Assembly: GCA_023415235.1 (NCBI GenBank)
Contig: JAEZLP010000035.1
Coordinates: forward strand, 62,001-126,000
Reading direction: 5' to 3'
DNA length: 64,000 bases
Origin: Bacillota bacterium
GTDB taxonomy: Bacteria; Bacillota; Clostridia; Peptostreptococcales; Anaerovoracaceae
The notes below the pieces were generated by a model. The model saw only the letters and a program-made list of their open reading frames with translations, was not told the origin of the DNA and did not search any database. Both the position numbers and the translations under genes were made by a program. This document shows positions 50,151 through 58,953 of this stretch, one piece after another. Each line of letters starts with the position of its first letter. The first letter of the stretch is position 1.

Positions 50151-51332
50151 ATGAAAAAACCGGAAAATATGGAAATAAAATTGTTGAATATACCTGCTCC
50201 CCTGATGGAATGGTACTACAGCCATGCCCGGATCCTGCCCTGGAGGGAGAGCCCCGAGCCATATGCGGTCTGGATTTCGGAGATCATGCTTCAGCAAACC
50301 AGGGTGGAAGCAGTAAAGCCGTACTTTGACCGCTGGATTAAATCATTTCCTAACCTTCCCGCCTTGGCCGCCGCCTCGGAGGCAGAGGTTCTCAAGCTGT
50401 GGGAAGGTCTTGGTTATTACAGCAGGGCAAGGAACATTCATCGCGCCGCCCAGCAGGTTATGGAAAAATACGCTGGCGCGCTTCCATCCTCCTTCGAGGA
50501 GCTGCGAAGTCTGCCCGGGATCGGGGAATATACCGCCGGCGCCGTGGCTTCCATCGCATTTCAGGTTCCCGTACCCTGTGTGGACGGCAACGTCCTTCGA
50601 GTGGTAGCAAGGCTGGCCGCCGAAGAAGCGGATGTCGGAACCCAGGCGGTAAAAAAGCGGATAACCGGCTGGATCAAGGAAATCATTCCAAAAGACCGTC
50701 CGGGAGATTTCAATCAGGCAATGATGGAGCTCGGCGCCACAGTCTGTCTCCCCAACGGCAAGCCCAGATGCGAAATATGCCCCCTTGCCGGCCAGTGCCA
50801 AGCCAGAATCCAGGAACGCGTCACCGATTTTCCTGTCAAGAGCAGCCGGCCGGCCAGGAAGGCGGAGAAAAAGACCGTACTCATCCTTCTGCGCAGCAGC
50901 GCGGAGCAGGGCGGGCAGGTCGAAACCGTCCTGAGAATGCGCCCCGACCGTGGTCTGCTGGCAGGCCTGTGGGAATTTCCCACCTTCGACGGAGAGCTTG
51001 AACAGGGGGAGGTTGAAAAAATAATCCTTTCCTCATTTAGTTTAAAGGCTGCTTCTCTGGTTACATTAAAAAGGGTAACCCATATTTTTACCCATAAAGA
51101 ATGGCATCTGACAGGGTACCTCGCCATGTTGGAAGCTCCGCAGGAGCCGAAAACGAAAACGGATCGCGGAGCAATATCCGAATCAGCGAACACCTATGGA
51201 GAATCTGAGGGTTTTCAATGGATCCCTGTGGAGGAGCTGACGGATCGGCTGGCTTTGCCCGCCGCGTTTAAAACCTATTATGAAAACATGAAGCACTATA
51301 TTGACAAGGAGTTGCAGAATGAATCCAAATAA
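50151..51332 (+). CDS. mutY: A/G-specific adenine glycosylase MutY
   Basis: 393 residues. It removes adenine mispaired with 8-oxoguanine. The N-terminal domain has WYYSHARILPWRESPEPY, EIMLQQTRVEAV (catalytic Glu), the helix-hairpin-helix LPGIGEYTAGAVASI, and catalytic Asp in VDGNV. The [4Fe-4S] loop is CEICPLAGQC preceded by a Cys in VCLPNGKPRC. The C-terminal NUDIX-like domain (about 240-380) reads the opposite 8-oxoG. Start ATG 50151. Confidence 0.95.
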   Translation: MKKPENMEIKLLNIPAPLMEWYYSHARILPWRESPEPYAVWISEIMLQQTRVEAVKPYFDRWIKSFPNLPALAAASEAEVLKLWEGLGYYSRARNIHRAAQQVMEKYAGALPSSFEELRSLPGIGEYTAGAVASIAFQVPVPCVDGNVLRVVARLAAEEADVGTQAVKKRITGWIKEIIPKDRPGDFNQAMMELGATVCLPNGKPRCEICPLAGQCQARIQERVTDFPVKSSRPARKAEKKTVLILLRSSAEQGGQVETVLRMRPDRGLLAGLWEFPTFDGELEQGEVEKIILSSFSLKAASLVTLKRVTHIFTHKEWHLTGYLAMLEAPQEPKTKTDRGAISESANTYGESEGFQWIPVEELTDRLALPAAFKTYYENMKHYIDKELQNESK

Positions 51333-52386
51333 GATAAAGTCCAGCAGTGTTTTTTGGATAATAGGCCTGTTCATGGCGCTGATGCTGGCTCAGGTGGTCC
51401 TTTACGGCAACCTAATGGATGATCTGAAAGCGGGAAATACGGCAATCAACAATCTGAGCCGGATAAGAGGCTCCATCCAGCGGTACGCAAAGCTAACGCT
51501 GACCGATTCGTTCAAGCGGACTGAAATTGTCGAAAACGAGCTCGACAGCCTCTTTCTTAAAACCGCAGGCTTTTTTAAAGGGAAAGGCCCGGAAGGTCTC
51601 TCCCCCTTCTATGACCTTGACAATCTTCTGGAGGAATGGGAAACACTGAAGATCCTGGCAGACGAATATCGTTCCGCTCCAGACAAGTACACGGAGGGCC
51701 GCCTCATCGAGCAAAGCGAATTATGCTGGGAGATTGCCGATGCAAACGTAAGCCACCAGCAATATTTTGTCAGTAAGACCACCGCCTATTCCAGGTATTT
51801 CACCATAACCTTCGGAGCGAATCTCTTTGTCATCGCACTGGTGCTGCTGCTTTATAAGAAATATATCTATAACGGGATGGCCGCATCGGCGGTCAACGAT
51901 TCCCTGACGGGAATTTTCAACAAGGGCTACTTTGACGAATACCTGGAGTACGAAATCGCCAGAACAAAGAAAAAGCAAAGGCCCTTCAGCCTGATCATGC
52001 TGGATATCGACCATTTTAAGCTGGTCAACGATACATACGGTCACAACCGCGGCGACTATGCGCTGACGGACCTGGCAGCGGTGGTCGGAAAGATGAAGCG
52101 AAACTCAGATGTGCTGGCTAGAGTCGGGGGAGAGGAATTTATGATGATTCTATCCGACACCGAATTAGCGGATGCCGCCAGGATTGCGGAACGGATCCGC
52201 AAAGCCGTGGATGAGCATTCTTTTGACGAAATCGGGAGAATGACGGTCAGCCTGGGGGTGACGGAATTCACTCAGGGAGACGATAAGAACAGTATTTTAA
52301 AACGGGTCGATTCCGCGTTGTACCGGGCCAAGGCGAACGGTCGGAACCGATGTGAGATCATTGGGAGTGAAGAAAATAATGAATAA
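51319..52386 (+). CDS. Membrane diguanylate cyclase (GGDEF)
   Basis: 355 residues from ATG 51319, overlapping the mutY end by 14 bp. Two transmembrane helices (VFWIIGLFMALMLAQVVLY near 12-30 and FGANLFVIALVLLLYKKYIY near 165-185) flank a helical extracellular sensor of about 130 residues. The GGDEF domain is intact: DSLTGIFNKGYFDEYL, LDIDHFKLVNDTYGHNRGD and the active loop RVGGEEFMMIL. No RxxD inhibitory site is evident before GGEEF. It likely makes c-di-GMP, opposing the EAL protein at 31.7 kb. Confidence 0.92.
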   Translation: MNPNKIKSSSVFWIIGLFMALMLAQVVLYGNLMDDLKAGNTAINNLSRIRGSIQRYAKLTLTDSFKRTEIVENELDSLFLKTAGFFKGKGPEGLSPFYDLDNLLEEWETLKILADEYRSAPDKYTEGRLIEQSELCWEIADANVSHQQYFVSKTTAYSRYFTITFGANLFVIALVLLLYKKYIYNGMAASAVNDSLTGIFNKGYFDEYLEYEIARTKKKQRPFSLIMLDIDHFKLVNDTYGHNRGDYALTDLAAVVGKMKRNSDVLARVGGEEFMMILSDTELADAARIAERIRKAVDEHSFDEIGRMTVSLGVTEFTQGDDKNSILKRVDSALYRAKANGRNRCEIIGSEENNE

Positions 52387-54019
52387 AAAGGTATTAGTAA
52401 TCGGTCATAAGAATCCGGATACGGATTCCATCTGTTCGGCCATCGCCTATGCCAACCTGAAAAACCAGCTGTCCGAAGAGGACCATATCCCCAAGAGAGC
52501 TGGCGACATCAGCGACGAAACCCGTTTCGTCTTGGACAGATTTCAGGTGGAGGCACCGGCTTATATTCAGGATGTGGGAACTCAGGTCAAGGATATCGAA
52601 ATACGCAAAACGGAGGGGATTCAAAGCGGTTACTCTCTGAAAAAAGCCTGGAATCTGATGCGGGATTTGAGTGTTGCCACCATGCCCATTACTCATGGGA
52701 AACAGCTGGAAGGGCTGATTTCTGTCAAGGATATCGCCACTGCCAACATGGATATTTACGACAACCGGATTCTTGCTACTGCCAGGACAAGTTATCGTAA
52801 TATTATTGAAACCCTGGAGGGGACCATGCTGGTCGGTGACGAAAATGATGTCGTGGAAAGTGGAAAGATCCTCATCGCTGCATCCAATCCCGACACGCTG
52901 GAAAACTATATTGAGCCCGGCGATATCATCATATTGAGCAACCGCTACGAGTCCCAGCTGTGCGCCATCGAAATGGAAGCGGGCTGTATCATCGTCTGTA
53001 CTGGCGCTCCTGTCTCTTTGACGATTAAAAAATTGGCCCGGGAGAAAGGCTGTCGTATCATCAGCACTCCCTATGACACCTATATCGTAGCGCGTCTCAT
53101 CAACCAGAGCACACCCATCCGCTACTTTATGAGAACGACCGATCTGATCACCTTTGAAACGGAGGATTTCACCGAGGACGTAAAGAGCGTCATGGCCAAG
53201 GTGCGGCACCGGGACTTTCCCGTACTGGACGTTCAAGGCAACTATTTCGGCATGATTTCGAGAAGATCCCTTCTTGACGTGCAGAAAAAGCGTGTCATCC
53301 TGGTGGATCACAACGAAAAGTCCCAGGCAGTGGACGGCCTCGATTCCGCTGAAATTCTCGAGATCATTGATCACCACAGGCTCGGCGCCCTGGAGACCAT
53401 CTCGCCCGTTTTCTTCCGAAACCAGCCTGTTGGCTGCACCGCCACCATCATATATCAGATGTATCAGGAAAACGGAGTCGAAATAACGCCACAGATTGCG
53501 GGACTTCTTTGCGCAGCTATCATCACCGACACGCTGATGTTCCGCTCTCCCACCTGTACGGAGGAGGACCGGAAGGCCGCCGATAATCTGGCGGCTATGG
53601 CAGGACTCAATATCAGAGAGTTTGCAGAGGAGCTCTTCCATGCCGGCAGCAATCTGAAGAATAAAACACCGGAAGAGCTGATTTATCAGGATTACAAGAC
53701 CTATTCCATCAACAACGTCAGCTTCGCCGTGTGTCAAACCACCTTCACCAACAAGGCAGAGCTGCAGGAGGCAAAGGAAAAGGTGCTTTCGTATATCGGT
53801 TCGTCCTTCCGGAGAAACGATATCGATATGTTGTTTATTATGCTGACCAATATTCTGGAGGAATCCACCGAACTGCTGGTTTGGGGGGAAGGAGCCCGGG
53901 AAACAGCCGAATCCGCCATGAAGACGGCGGCAGACGCTCATGCTCTGCATCTGGAAGGCGTGGTGTCCAGAAAGAAGCAGCTGATTCCCGCTCTCATGGC
54001 TGTCATGCAGGAAGCATGA
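52379..54019 (+). CDS. ppaC: Manganese-dependent inorganic pyrophosphatase with CBS-DRTGG insert
   Basis: 546 residues from ATG 52379, overlapping the cyclase stop. Family II pyrophosphatase with DHH domain: IGHKNPDTDSICSAIAYA, VDHNEKSQAVDG, EIIDHHRLG; DHHA2 end with FRRNDIDMLFIMLTN. Between them lie two CBS motifs and a DRTGG-type domain (about residues 65-295), known from clostridial enzymes to bind adenine nucleotides and regulate activity. Hydrolyses pyrophosphate to pull biosynthesis forward. Confidence 0.94.
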   Translation: MNKKVLVIGHKNPDTDSICSAIAYANLKNQLSEEDHIPKRAGDISDETRFVLDRFQVEAPAYIQDVGTQVKDIEIRKTEGIQSGYSLKKAWNLMRDLSVATMPITHGKQLEGLISVKDIATANMDIYDNRILATARTSYRNIIETLEGTMLVGDENDVVESGKILIAASNPDTLENYIEPGDIIILSNRYESQLCAIEMEAGCIIVCTGAPVSLTIKKLAREKGCRIISTPYDTYIVARLINQSTPIRYFMRTTDLITFETEDFTEDVKSVMAKVRHRDFPVLDVQGNYFGMISRRSLLDVQKKRVILVDHNEKSQAVDGLDSAEILEIIDHHRLGALETISPVFFRNQPVGCTATIIYQMYQENGVEITPQIAGLLCAAIITDTLMFRSPTCTEEDRKAADNLAAMAGLNIREFAEELFHAGSNLKNKTPEELIYQDYKTYSINNVSFAVCQTTFTNKAELQEAKEKVLSYIGSSFRRNDIDMLFIMLTNILEESTELLVWGEGARETAESAMKTAADAHALHLEGVVSRKKQLIPALMAVMQEA

Positions 54020-54044
54020 CCATCTCTTTTCATATAAAAAAAGT

Positions 54045-54073
54045 GGAGCAAATGCAGATTTGCTCCTTTTTTT
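54045..54073 (+). terminator. Terminator of the mutY-GGDEF-ppaC row
   Basis: GGAGCAAAT / ATTTGCTCC stem with a 4-nt loop followed by seven T. Confidence 0.93.
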
Positions 54074-54080
54074 CTTGTGC

Positions 54081-54113
54081 AAAAATCAGGAGCCGGCCAA
54101 GTCGGCCGGCTCC
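54081..54113 (-). terminator. Terminator of the UPF0182 gene
   Basis: GC-rich 10-bp stem GGAGCCGGCC / GGCCGGCTCC with a 5-nt loop; minus-strand tail TGATTTTTG. Back to back with the ppaC terminator. Confidence 0.9.
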
Positions 54114-54155
54114 GATGTTTCATCATTTCACCTTATGATGTTTCTTCATCTAATC

Positions 54156-57107
54156 CTATTCTGTCCCGTTGGTGGGAATCTGCTGGTTCAGGTCCTCCGG
54201 TTCCTGGGGCATCAACTGAGTCAGATAGTTTTCCAACTCTTTCAGATACCTTCCGTAGGCAGACCAGTCACCGTTCTGCTGGGCCGTAGTTGCATTGACG
54301 TATGCTTCATTGGCTAGTCGGATCAATTCATCCACACTCAGAAGATCATCCGGCTCTTGCACCTCGGTGCCATCCGGAGAAGTGGGCGTTCCTGTACCGG
54401 TTCCAACGCCAAACAAGGAATCAAGCGCTTCTCCCAGCGTAGGCTCATAGGCTATCCTGTTGCCGTAGGCCACGATAACTCTCTTGACCTCCGGCAGGCT
54501 TCCGGTGTTTGAAGCCTCTAGATAAACCGGTTCTACGTAAACCAGAGAGTCCTCGATGGGTATTACGAACAGATTTCCTCTGATATAGGTGGATCCGGCT
54601 GAATTCCAAAGCGAGAATTCCTTGGAAATTTCCGGACTTTGGTCGATCTGGGATTCGATCTGCATCGGCCCGTCGATAAACCTGTCCTTCGGCATCTGGT
54701 AGAGAATCAGCTCTCCGTAATTCTCCCCGTCATTCCTGGCGACCAGCAGACCTGTCATATTCCGCTTTCCGGTAGGCGTGTACGGAATGGAGTTGATGAA
54801 TTCCACTTCGGTTTCTCCCGGAAGCTTCATAATGTAGTACTGCGGAGTCATCGGCACTTCCTGGGTCCCGAATATCTCGTTGGAGATCTCCCATAAATCC
54901 TCGCCCTGATAGAACACCTTCACGTCCTTCATGTGGTAACGCTTATATACGTTTGCCTGGATATTGAACATGACGTTGGGGTAACGGATGTGGGCCCGCA
55001 GCGACTCCGGCATCTGATCGAAGCTCTTGAACAGCTTCGGATAGATCTTCATATAAGTCGTAGCGATGGGATCTTGCTCGTTCACTAGATAATAGACCGT
55101 ATCTCCATTGTAGGCATCGATGACGACCTTCACCGAGTTGCGGATATAGTTCATGCTGCTCTTGGTAATGTCAAACGGTTCGGAATACGGATAATAGCTG
55201 CTTGTGGTATATGCATCAATGATCCAGTAGAGCTTGCCGTCCGCCGTCACGATGTACGGATCTGAATCGTACTGGAGGAAGGGCATGATCTTCTGAACCC
55301 TCTGCATAATATTTCTGTTGATAATGATCTTGGAGTTGCTGTCAATGTTGGTGGATACCAACAGCTTCAGGCTCTGTTCCCGGATGGCGAACAGGGCGCG
55401 GTTGAACACGTTCAGCTTAATCCCGGCATCTCCTTCATAGGTGGAATAGACATTGTCTTCTTCTTCCCCGCCGCTGCTTGGATAATCGAATTCCAGCTCG
55501 TCGGTATTGGTCAGTATATAGTTGTTGGTCAGCTCTCCGAAATAGATTTCCGGCCTGTCGATTTTGATTTCACTGACATCGGATTTCGGAGGAATGTTTT
55601 TAATCAGCATATCCGGCTGACCGCTGGCAGTCACCTTGTCAACCCTGGAAAGTGTGATTCCGTAGCCGTGAGTATATTTCAAGTGCTTGTTGATCCATTC
55701 CTGCCTGGTCTTTGTCTCTTCAATTTCTCTGGCGGACAGGAAGGTCTGGGTATACTCCCCGTTGACCATATACCGGTCCACATCTACATCGTTGAACAGA
55801 TAATAAAGCCGGATGGCCTGGGTCTGATTGTAGAAGGTTTTCGCCGGATCAAAGTCGTTGATACGAATGTTCTGGATCGTTCCCATGTTGTTGGCGATAT
55901 CCTGCTTGGTCAGATCGTTGGTGGCGGGGAACTGTTTTACCGTCACATCCTGCAGATCATATGCGTAATTGGTAAAGGTGATGTTGTTCTTCAGGTATTC
56001 GCTTTCCTTGTTGATTTCGTCCGGGGAAACCACCAGGTTTTGCGTCAGAATTGCTGCACCCGTTCCCAGCGCTCCGAGGATAATCATGATAATGGGTACC
56101 GTAAACACCATTTTAAACTTTTTGCGTTTGATCCCTACGGCAAACCCGATGGCCGCCGCAACGGACAACACGATCATGGCCCTGTAAACCCACAGGGTCA
56201 CGTTGATATCGGTAAAGCCTGCTCCATAGAGTACTCCGGTGTGGGAATACAGCAGTTCAAATTGTCTGAGGAAGAAATTGCTCCCTACCATCAGAAAGAA
56301 GATAACGCCAAGGACGATGAGCTGGTTGGATGCAATAGTAAGCAGTTCCTTGAGGTTATCGTTGTTAAATTGTTTCTTCGGTCTTCCGGTGCCTCCTCCG
56401 AAGCCCTGTCCGCCAAAGTTCTGTCCGCCGAAGTTCTGGCCGAATTTGCCAAAAGCCTCACCGAACATACCGTTGAATGCACTCCCAAAATTGTTGTTCC
56501 GGTAAGCTTGCTCTTCTTCACCGCCATATCCCGGCTGAGGCTCTTCCTGATCAAAAACCTTTGGCCTTCTCATGGAAAGGAGGAGGAAATAATAAATCAG
56601 CGTCAGAACAGCAAATGCGATTACGATGCCGATAGCGATCTGATTAAGCTGGGTGATGAACTCTAATCTGAAAATGTAAAAGGAGACATCCAGACCGAAA
56701 ATTGGGTCCTTGATTCCAAAGGAGGTCGCATTTGCGAACTTAAGGATCTGAAACCATAAACTCGTCACCGTTGCTGCGGTAACCAGAATGCCAAAAGCAG
56801 CACCGAGTCCCATTGAGATCCTGTTCAGCGCCTTTTCACTGACAGCCGGAGCATCTACCGTATCAATACGTTTGTAATAGCCCCTCTTCAGCACCCGCAG
56901 ATAGAAATACGTCAATATCATGATCACCACGAAGGTCGGTATTCCAATCTGTAGCTGCGTAAACAGCTGCTTGAAAAATACGCTGGTATATCCCAGTTCC
57001 TTGAACCAGAGGAAATCGGTAATAAAGGTTACCAACCCCCCGAAGCCTGCGAGAATCACCAGCAAAATCGCGATGATCACGCCTAATCCTATTTTTCTTT
57101 TTTTCAA
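54156..57107 (-). CDS. UPF0182 family membrane protein
   Basis: 983 residues if it starts at TTG 57107 (GGGGGG about 8 bp upstream); ATG 57137 would add ten residues. Seven or so transmembrane helices fill the first 400 residues (for example IGLGVIIAILLVILAGFGGLV and LIVLGVIFFLMVGSNFFLRQF). A glycine-phenylalanine-rich cytoplasmic loop (FGQNFGGQNFGGQGFGGG) lies between. The large C-terminal half is predicted to be extracellular. The C terminus (about 920-983) is helical and glutamine-rich. The family is conserved in Actinobacteria and Clostridia without known function. Single gene. Confidence 0.88.
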   Translation of the reverse strand: MKKRKIGLGVIIAILLVILAGFGGLVTFITDFLWFKELGYTSVFFKQLFTQLQIGIPTFVVIMILTYFYLRVLKRGYYKRIDTVDAPAVSEKALNRISMGLGAAFGILVTAATVTSLWFQILKFANATSFGIKDPIFGLDVSFYIFRLEFITQLNQIAIGIVIAFAVLTLIYYFLLLSMRRPKVFDQEEPQPGYGGEEEQAYRNNNFGSAFNGMFGEAFGKFGQNFGGQNFGGQGFGGGTGRPKKQFNNDNLKELLTIASNQLIVLGVIFFLMVGSNFFLRQFELLYSHTGVLYGAGFTDINVTLWVYRAMIVLSVAAAIGFAVGIKRKKFKMVFTVPIIMIILGALGTGAAILTQNLVVSPDEINKESEYLKNNITFTNYAYDLQDVTVKQFPATNDLTKQDIANNMGTIQNIRINDFDPAKTFYNQTQAIRLYYLFNDVDVDRYMVNGEYTQTFLSAREIEETKTRQEWINKHLKYTHGYGITLSRVDKVTASGQPDMLIKNIPPKSDVSEIKIDRPEIYFGELTNNYILTNTDELEFDYPSSGGEEEDNVYSTYEGDAGIKLNVFNRALFAIREQSLKLLVSTNIDSNSKIIINRNIMQRVQKIMPFLQYDSDPYIVTADGKLYWIIDAYTTSSYYPYSEPFDITKSSMNYIRNSVKVVIDAYNGDTVYYLVNEQDPIATTYMKIYPKLFKSFDQMPESLRAHIRYPNVMFNIQANVYKRYHMKDVKVFYQGEDLWEISNEIFGTQEVPMTPQYYIMKLPGETEVEFINSIPYTPTGKRNMTGLLVARNDGENYGELILYQMPKDRFIDGPMQIESQIDQSPEISKEFSLWNSAGSTYIRGNLFVIPIEDSLVYVEPVYLEASNTGSLPEVKRVIVAYGNRIAYEPTLGEALDSLFGVGTGTGTPTSPDGTEVQEPDDLLSVDELIRLANEAYVNATTAQQNGDWSAYGRYLKELENYLTQLMPQEPEDLNQQIPTNGTE

Positions 57108-57271
57108 ATAATGTTCCCCCCTATCCCTAATAAACAATCAATTACTTTGAAATTTTGCCATGTATGCTAATTTGCAGGCAACCGATAAACGATTGCCTGC
57201 CAATAATTAGTTACCGGATAGATACTATCAGTATTACTAGTTGTTTCCAGCTCTTTTGAAATTATTACCCT

Positions 57272-58927
57272 CTATTTCTGCTCATCAATCAGTTTTTGAA
57301 TCGCAGCCTTTGCTTCCTCCGGCAGGCGGTCTCTTCCACCTTTGAAGTCAAGCAGAGAATCCAGATAGTTGATTCTGTTTCTCATGCTCTTTGATAAGAG
57401 CTCCACATATTCCGTATTGCTGAAATCCGGAACAAAGCCCTCCACATCCATGGTCTTTACATCGGCCATCTTTCCAAACTGCTTGAACTCAGCCGTTTCG
57501 TCAACTATGCTTTCGATGATTCCGATGGTGACCTCCTTGGGGATCTTTTTATCCAGGAAATGTCCGGTGTTGATGATATAGCACTGTACCCCTCTGTTTT
57601 CAAACAGCGCCTTGAACTTTTCGTAATCCTGCTCAAGCGGATAGGTTCTGAACGGATTTGCGTAAGGCTCGAATACAAGCGCATCCTTGTCGACTCCCTC
57701 CGCCAGCTTTTCCGCAGTGGTTCTCTTCGTTGCCAGAGTTGCTCCCATGACAGATGCCAGAACCGGATTTTCCAGTTTGATCACCGGAGGCAAGGAATGG
57801 TCTTTCATAAGCCATACGATGGAGTTGATCGGCTCGGAAAGCTTATCAACCCGGTTGGCTGCCCACAGCTTGGACTTGATGGCACGACCGTTGCCGTTTC
57901 TGATATCTTCTGTAACGATGACCATCTTCCCGTCTGCATCCAGGGTGGCTCCGCAATTCTGCACGGTAATCAGGAATTTATTGTCCGGCGAGGTCAGCGG
58001 ATAATCCTGGGTCTTGTCAAAGTAGGATGGCTCCAGCGCTACCGAAGAACCGTTTTCAGAAGAAATAATGTAAGCATCATCATGAAGCACGGTTACATCG
58101 TACTTGCCGTCGTGCTTTGCATGGGTCAGCGTGGATTTTCCGGATCCGGAAAGTCCGAATACTCCCATAACATGCTTCTTGCCGTCTTTTCTCACCATTC
58201 TCTTCAGGCCGCCGTGGCAGGATGCATATCCATTTCTGTTTGCGATTCCCCAGGCAATGGTAAGCGTGCCTTTTTTATGTTCGCCGAAATATCTCAGTCC
58301 CAGCAATGCGGCACAGTTATGTTCCGGATCGAAGTAAGCGATCCCGTTGGGATATCTTGGATCCTTCCAATCCGGATCGGACAGGATAAAGATATCCGGC
58401 TCGTCGCCGATTACCCTTGACCGCCCATACATGTCGTCGTAGAATTTGTTGATGTACTGGAAATTCAGAAGCCAGTTGTAAAGAGTATTTTCATAGGTTT
58501 CCGGCACCAGCAGGTTCGCCTTTACCATGAAATCCTCATCAAGACCGATATAAGCTTCCGTGTGCAGCATTTTCTTGTATCTTGTTCCGTATACGGCTTC
58601 TCTCAGGATTGCCGCATAATCTGCTTCCACCACGCCCTTTTCTCCCAAAATAATCCGGGCGCCGGCGAATCTTCCCACAGTTTCTCCGTCATTGAACAAA
58701 AGAATTTTTGCCCCTTCCGGTAAACCAATCTTTTCAGGCTCGTACACAGGCATGTCGGTCAGAATGGTTCCGGTTGAATTTTTGGCCATTTCATAGGCTT
58801 CTCTGAGATCTATGACCTTCCTGACGTTGTTTCCGTAGAATGCGGTCTCAATCGTCGTCCTCGATTGAGAAAATGCCACATTCCCCGTTGTGATTCTGCT
58901 TCTTTCGAACCTTGAGTTAGTTGCCAT
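57272..58927 (-). CDS. pckA: Phosphoenolpyruvate carboxykinase (ATP)
   Basis: 551 residues. It interconverts oxaloacetate plus ATP and PEP plus CO2 plus ADP. P-loop GLSGSGKSTLTHAKH; metal site VTVLHDDAYII; CGATLDADGKMVI; IVWLMKDHSLPPVIKLENP. Slightly longer than the usual 520-540. Start ATG 58927 with AAAGGAG. In anaerobes it often runs toward oxaloacetate and ATP. Confidence 0.93.
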   Translation of the reverse strand: MATNSRFERSRITTGNVAFSQSRTTIETAFYGNNVRKVIDLREAYEMAKNSTGTILTDMPVYEPEKIGLPEGAKILLFNDGETVGRFAGARIILGEKGVVEADYAAILREAVYGTRYKKMLHTEAYIGLDEDFMVKANLLVPETYENTLYNWLLNFQYINKFYDDMYGRSRVIGDEPDIFILSDPDWKDPRYPNGIAYFDPEHNCAALLGLRYFGEHKKGTLTIAWGIANRNGYASCHGGLKRMVRKDGKKHVMGVFGLSGSGKSTLTHAKHDGKYDVTVLHDDAYIISSENGSSVALEPSYFDKTQDYPLTSPDNKFLITVQNCGATLDADGKMVIVTEDIRNGNGRAIKSKLWAANRVDKLSEPINSIVWLMKDHSLPPVIKLENPVLASVMGATLATKRTTAEKLAEGVDKDALVFEPYANPFRTYPLEQDYEKFKALFENRGVQCYIINTGHFLDKKIPKEVTIGIIESIVDETAEFKQFGKMADVKTMDVEGFVPDFSNTEYVELLSKSMRNRINYLDSLLDFKGGRDRLPEEAKAAIQKLIDEQK

Positions 58928-58953
58928 TGTAACATCTCCTTTAATTGTCTCTT

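Noticed and set aside
52394..54082. 562-codon minus-strand open frame opposite ppaC
   Set aside because: The plus frame has all pyrophosphatase motifs; the minus frame gives His/Gly-rich text with no family features.
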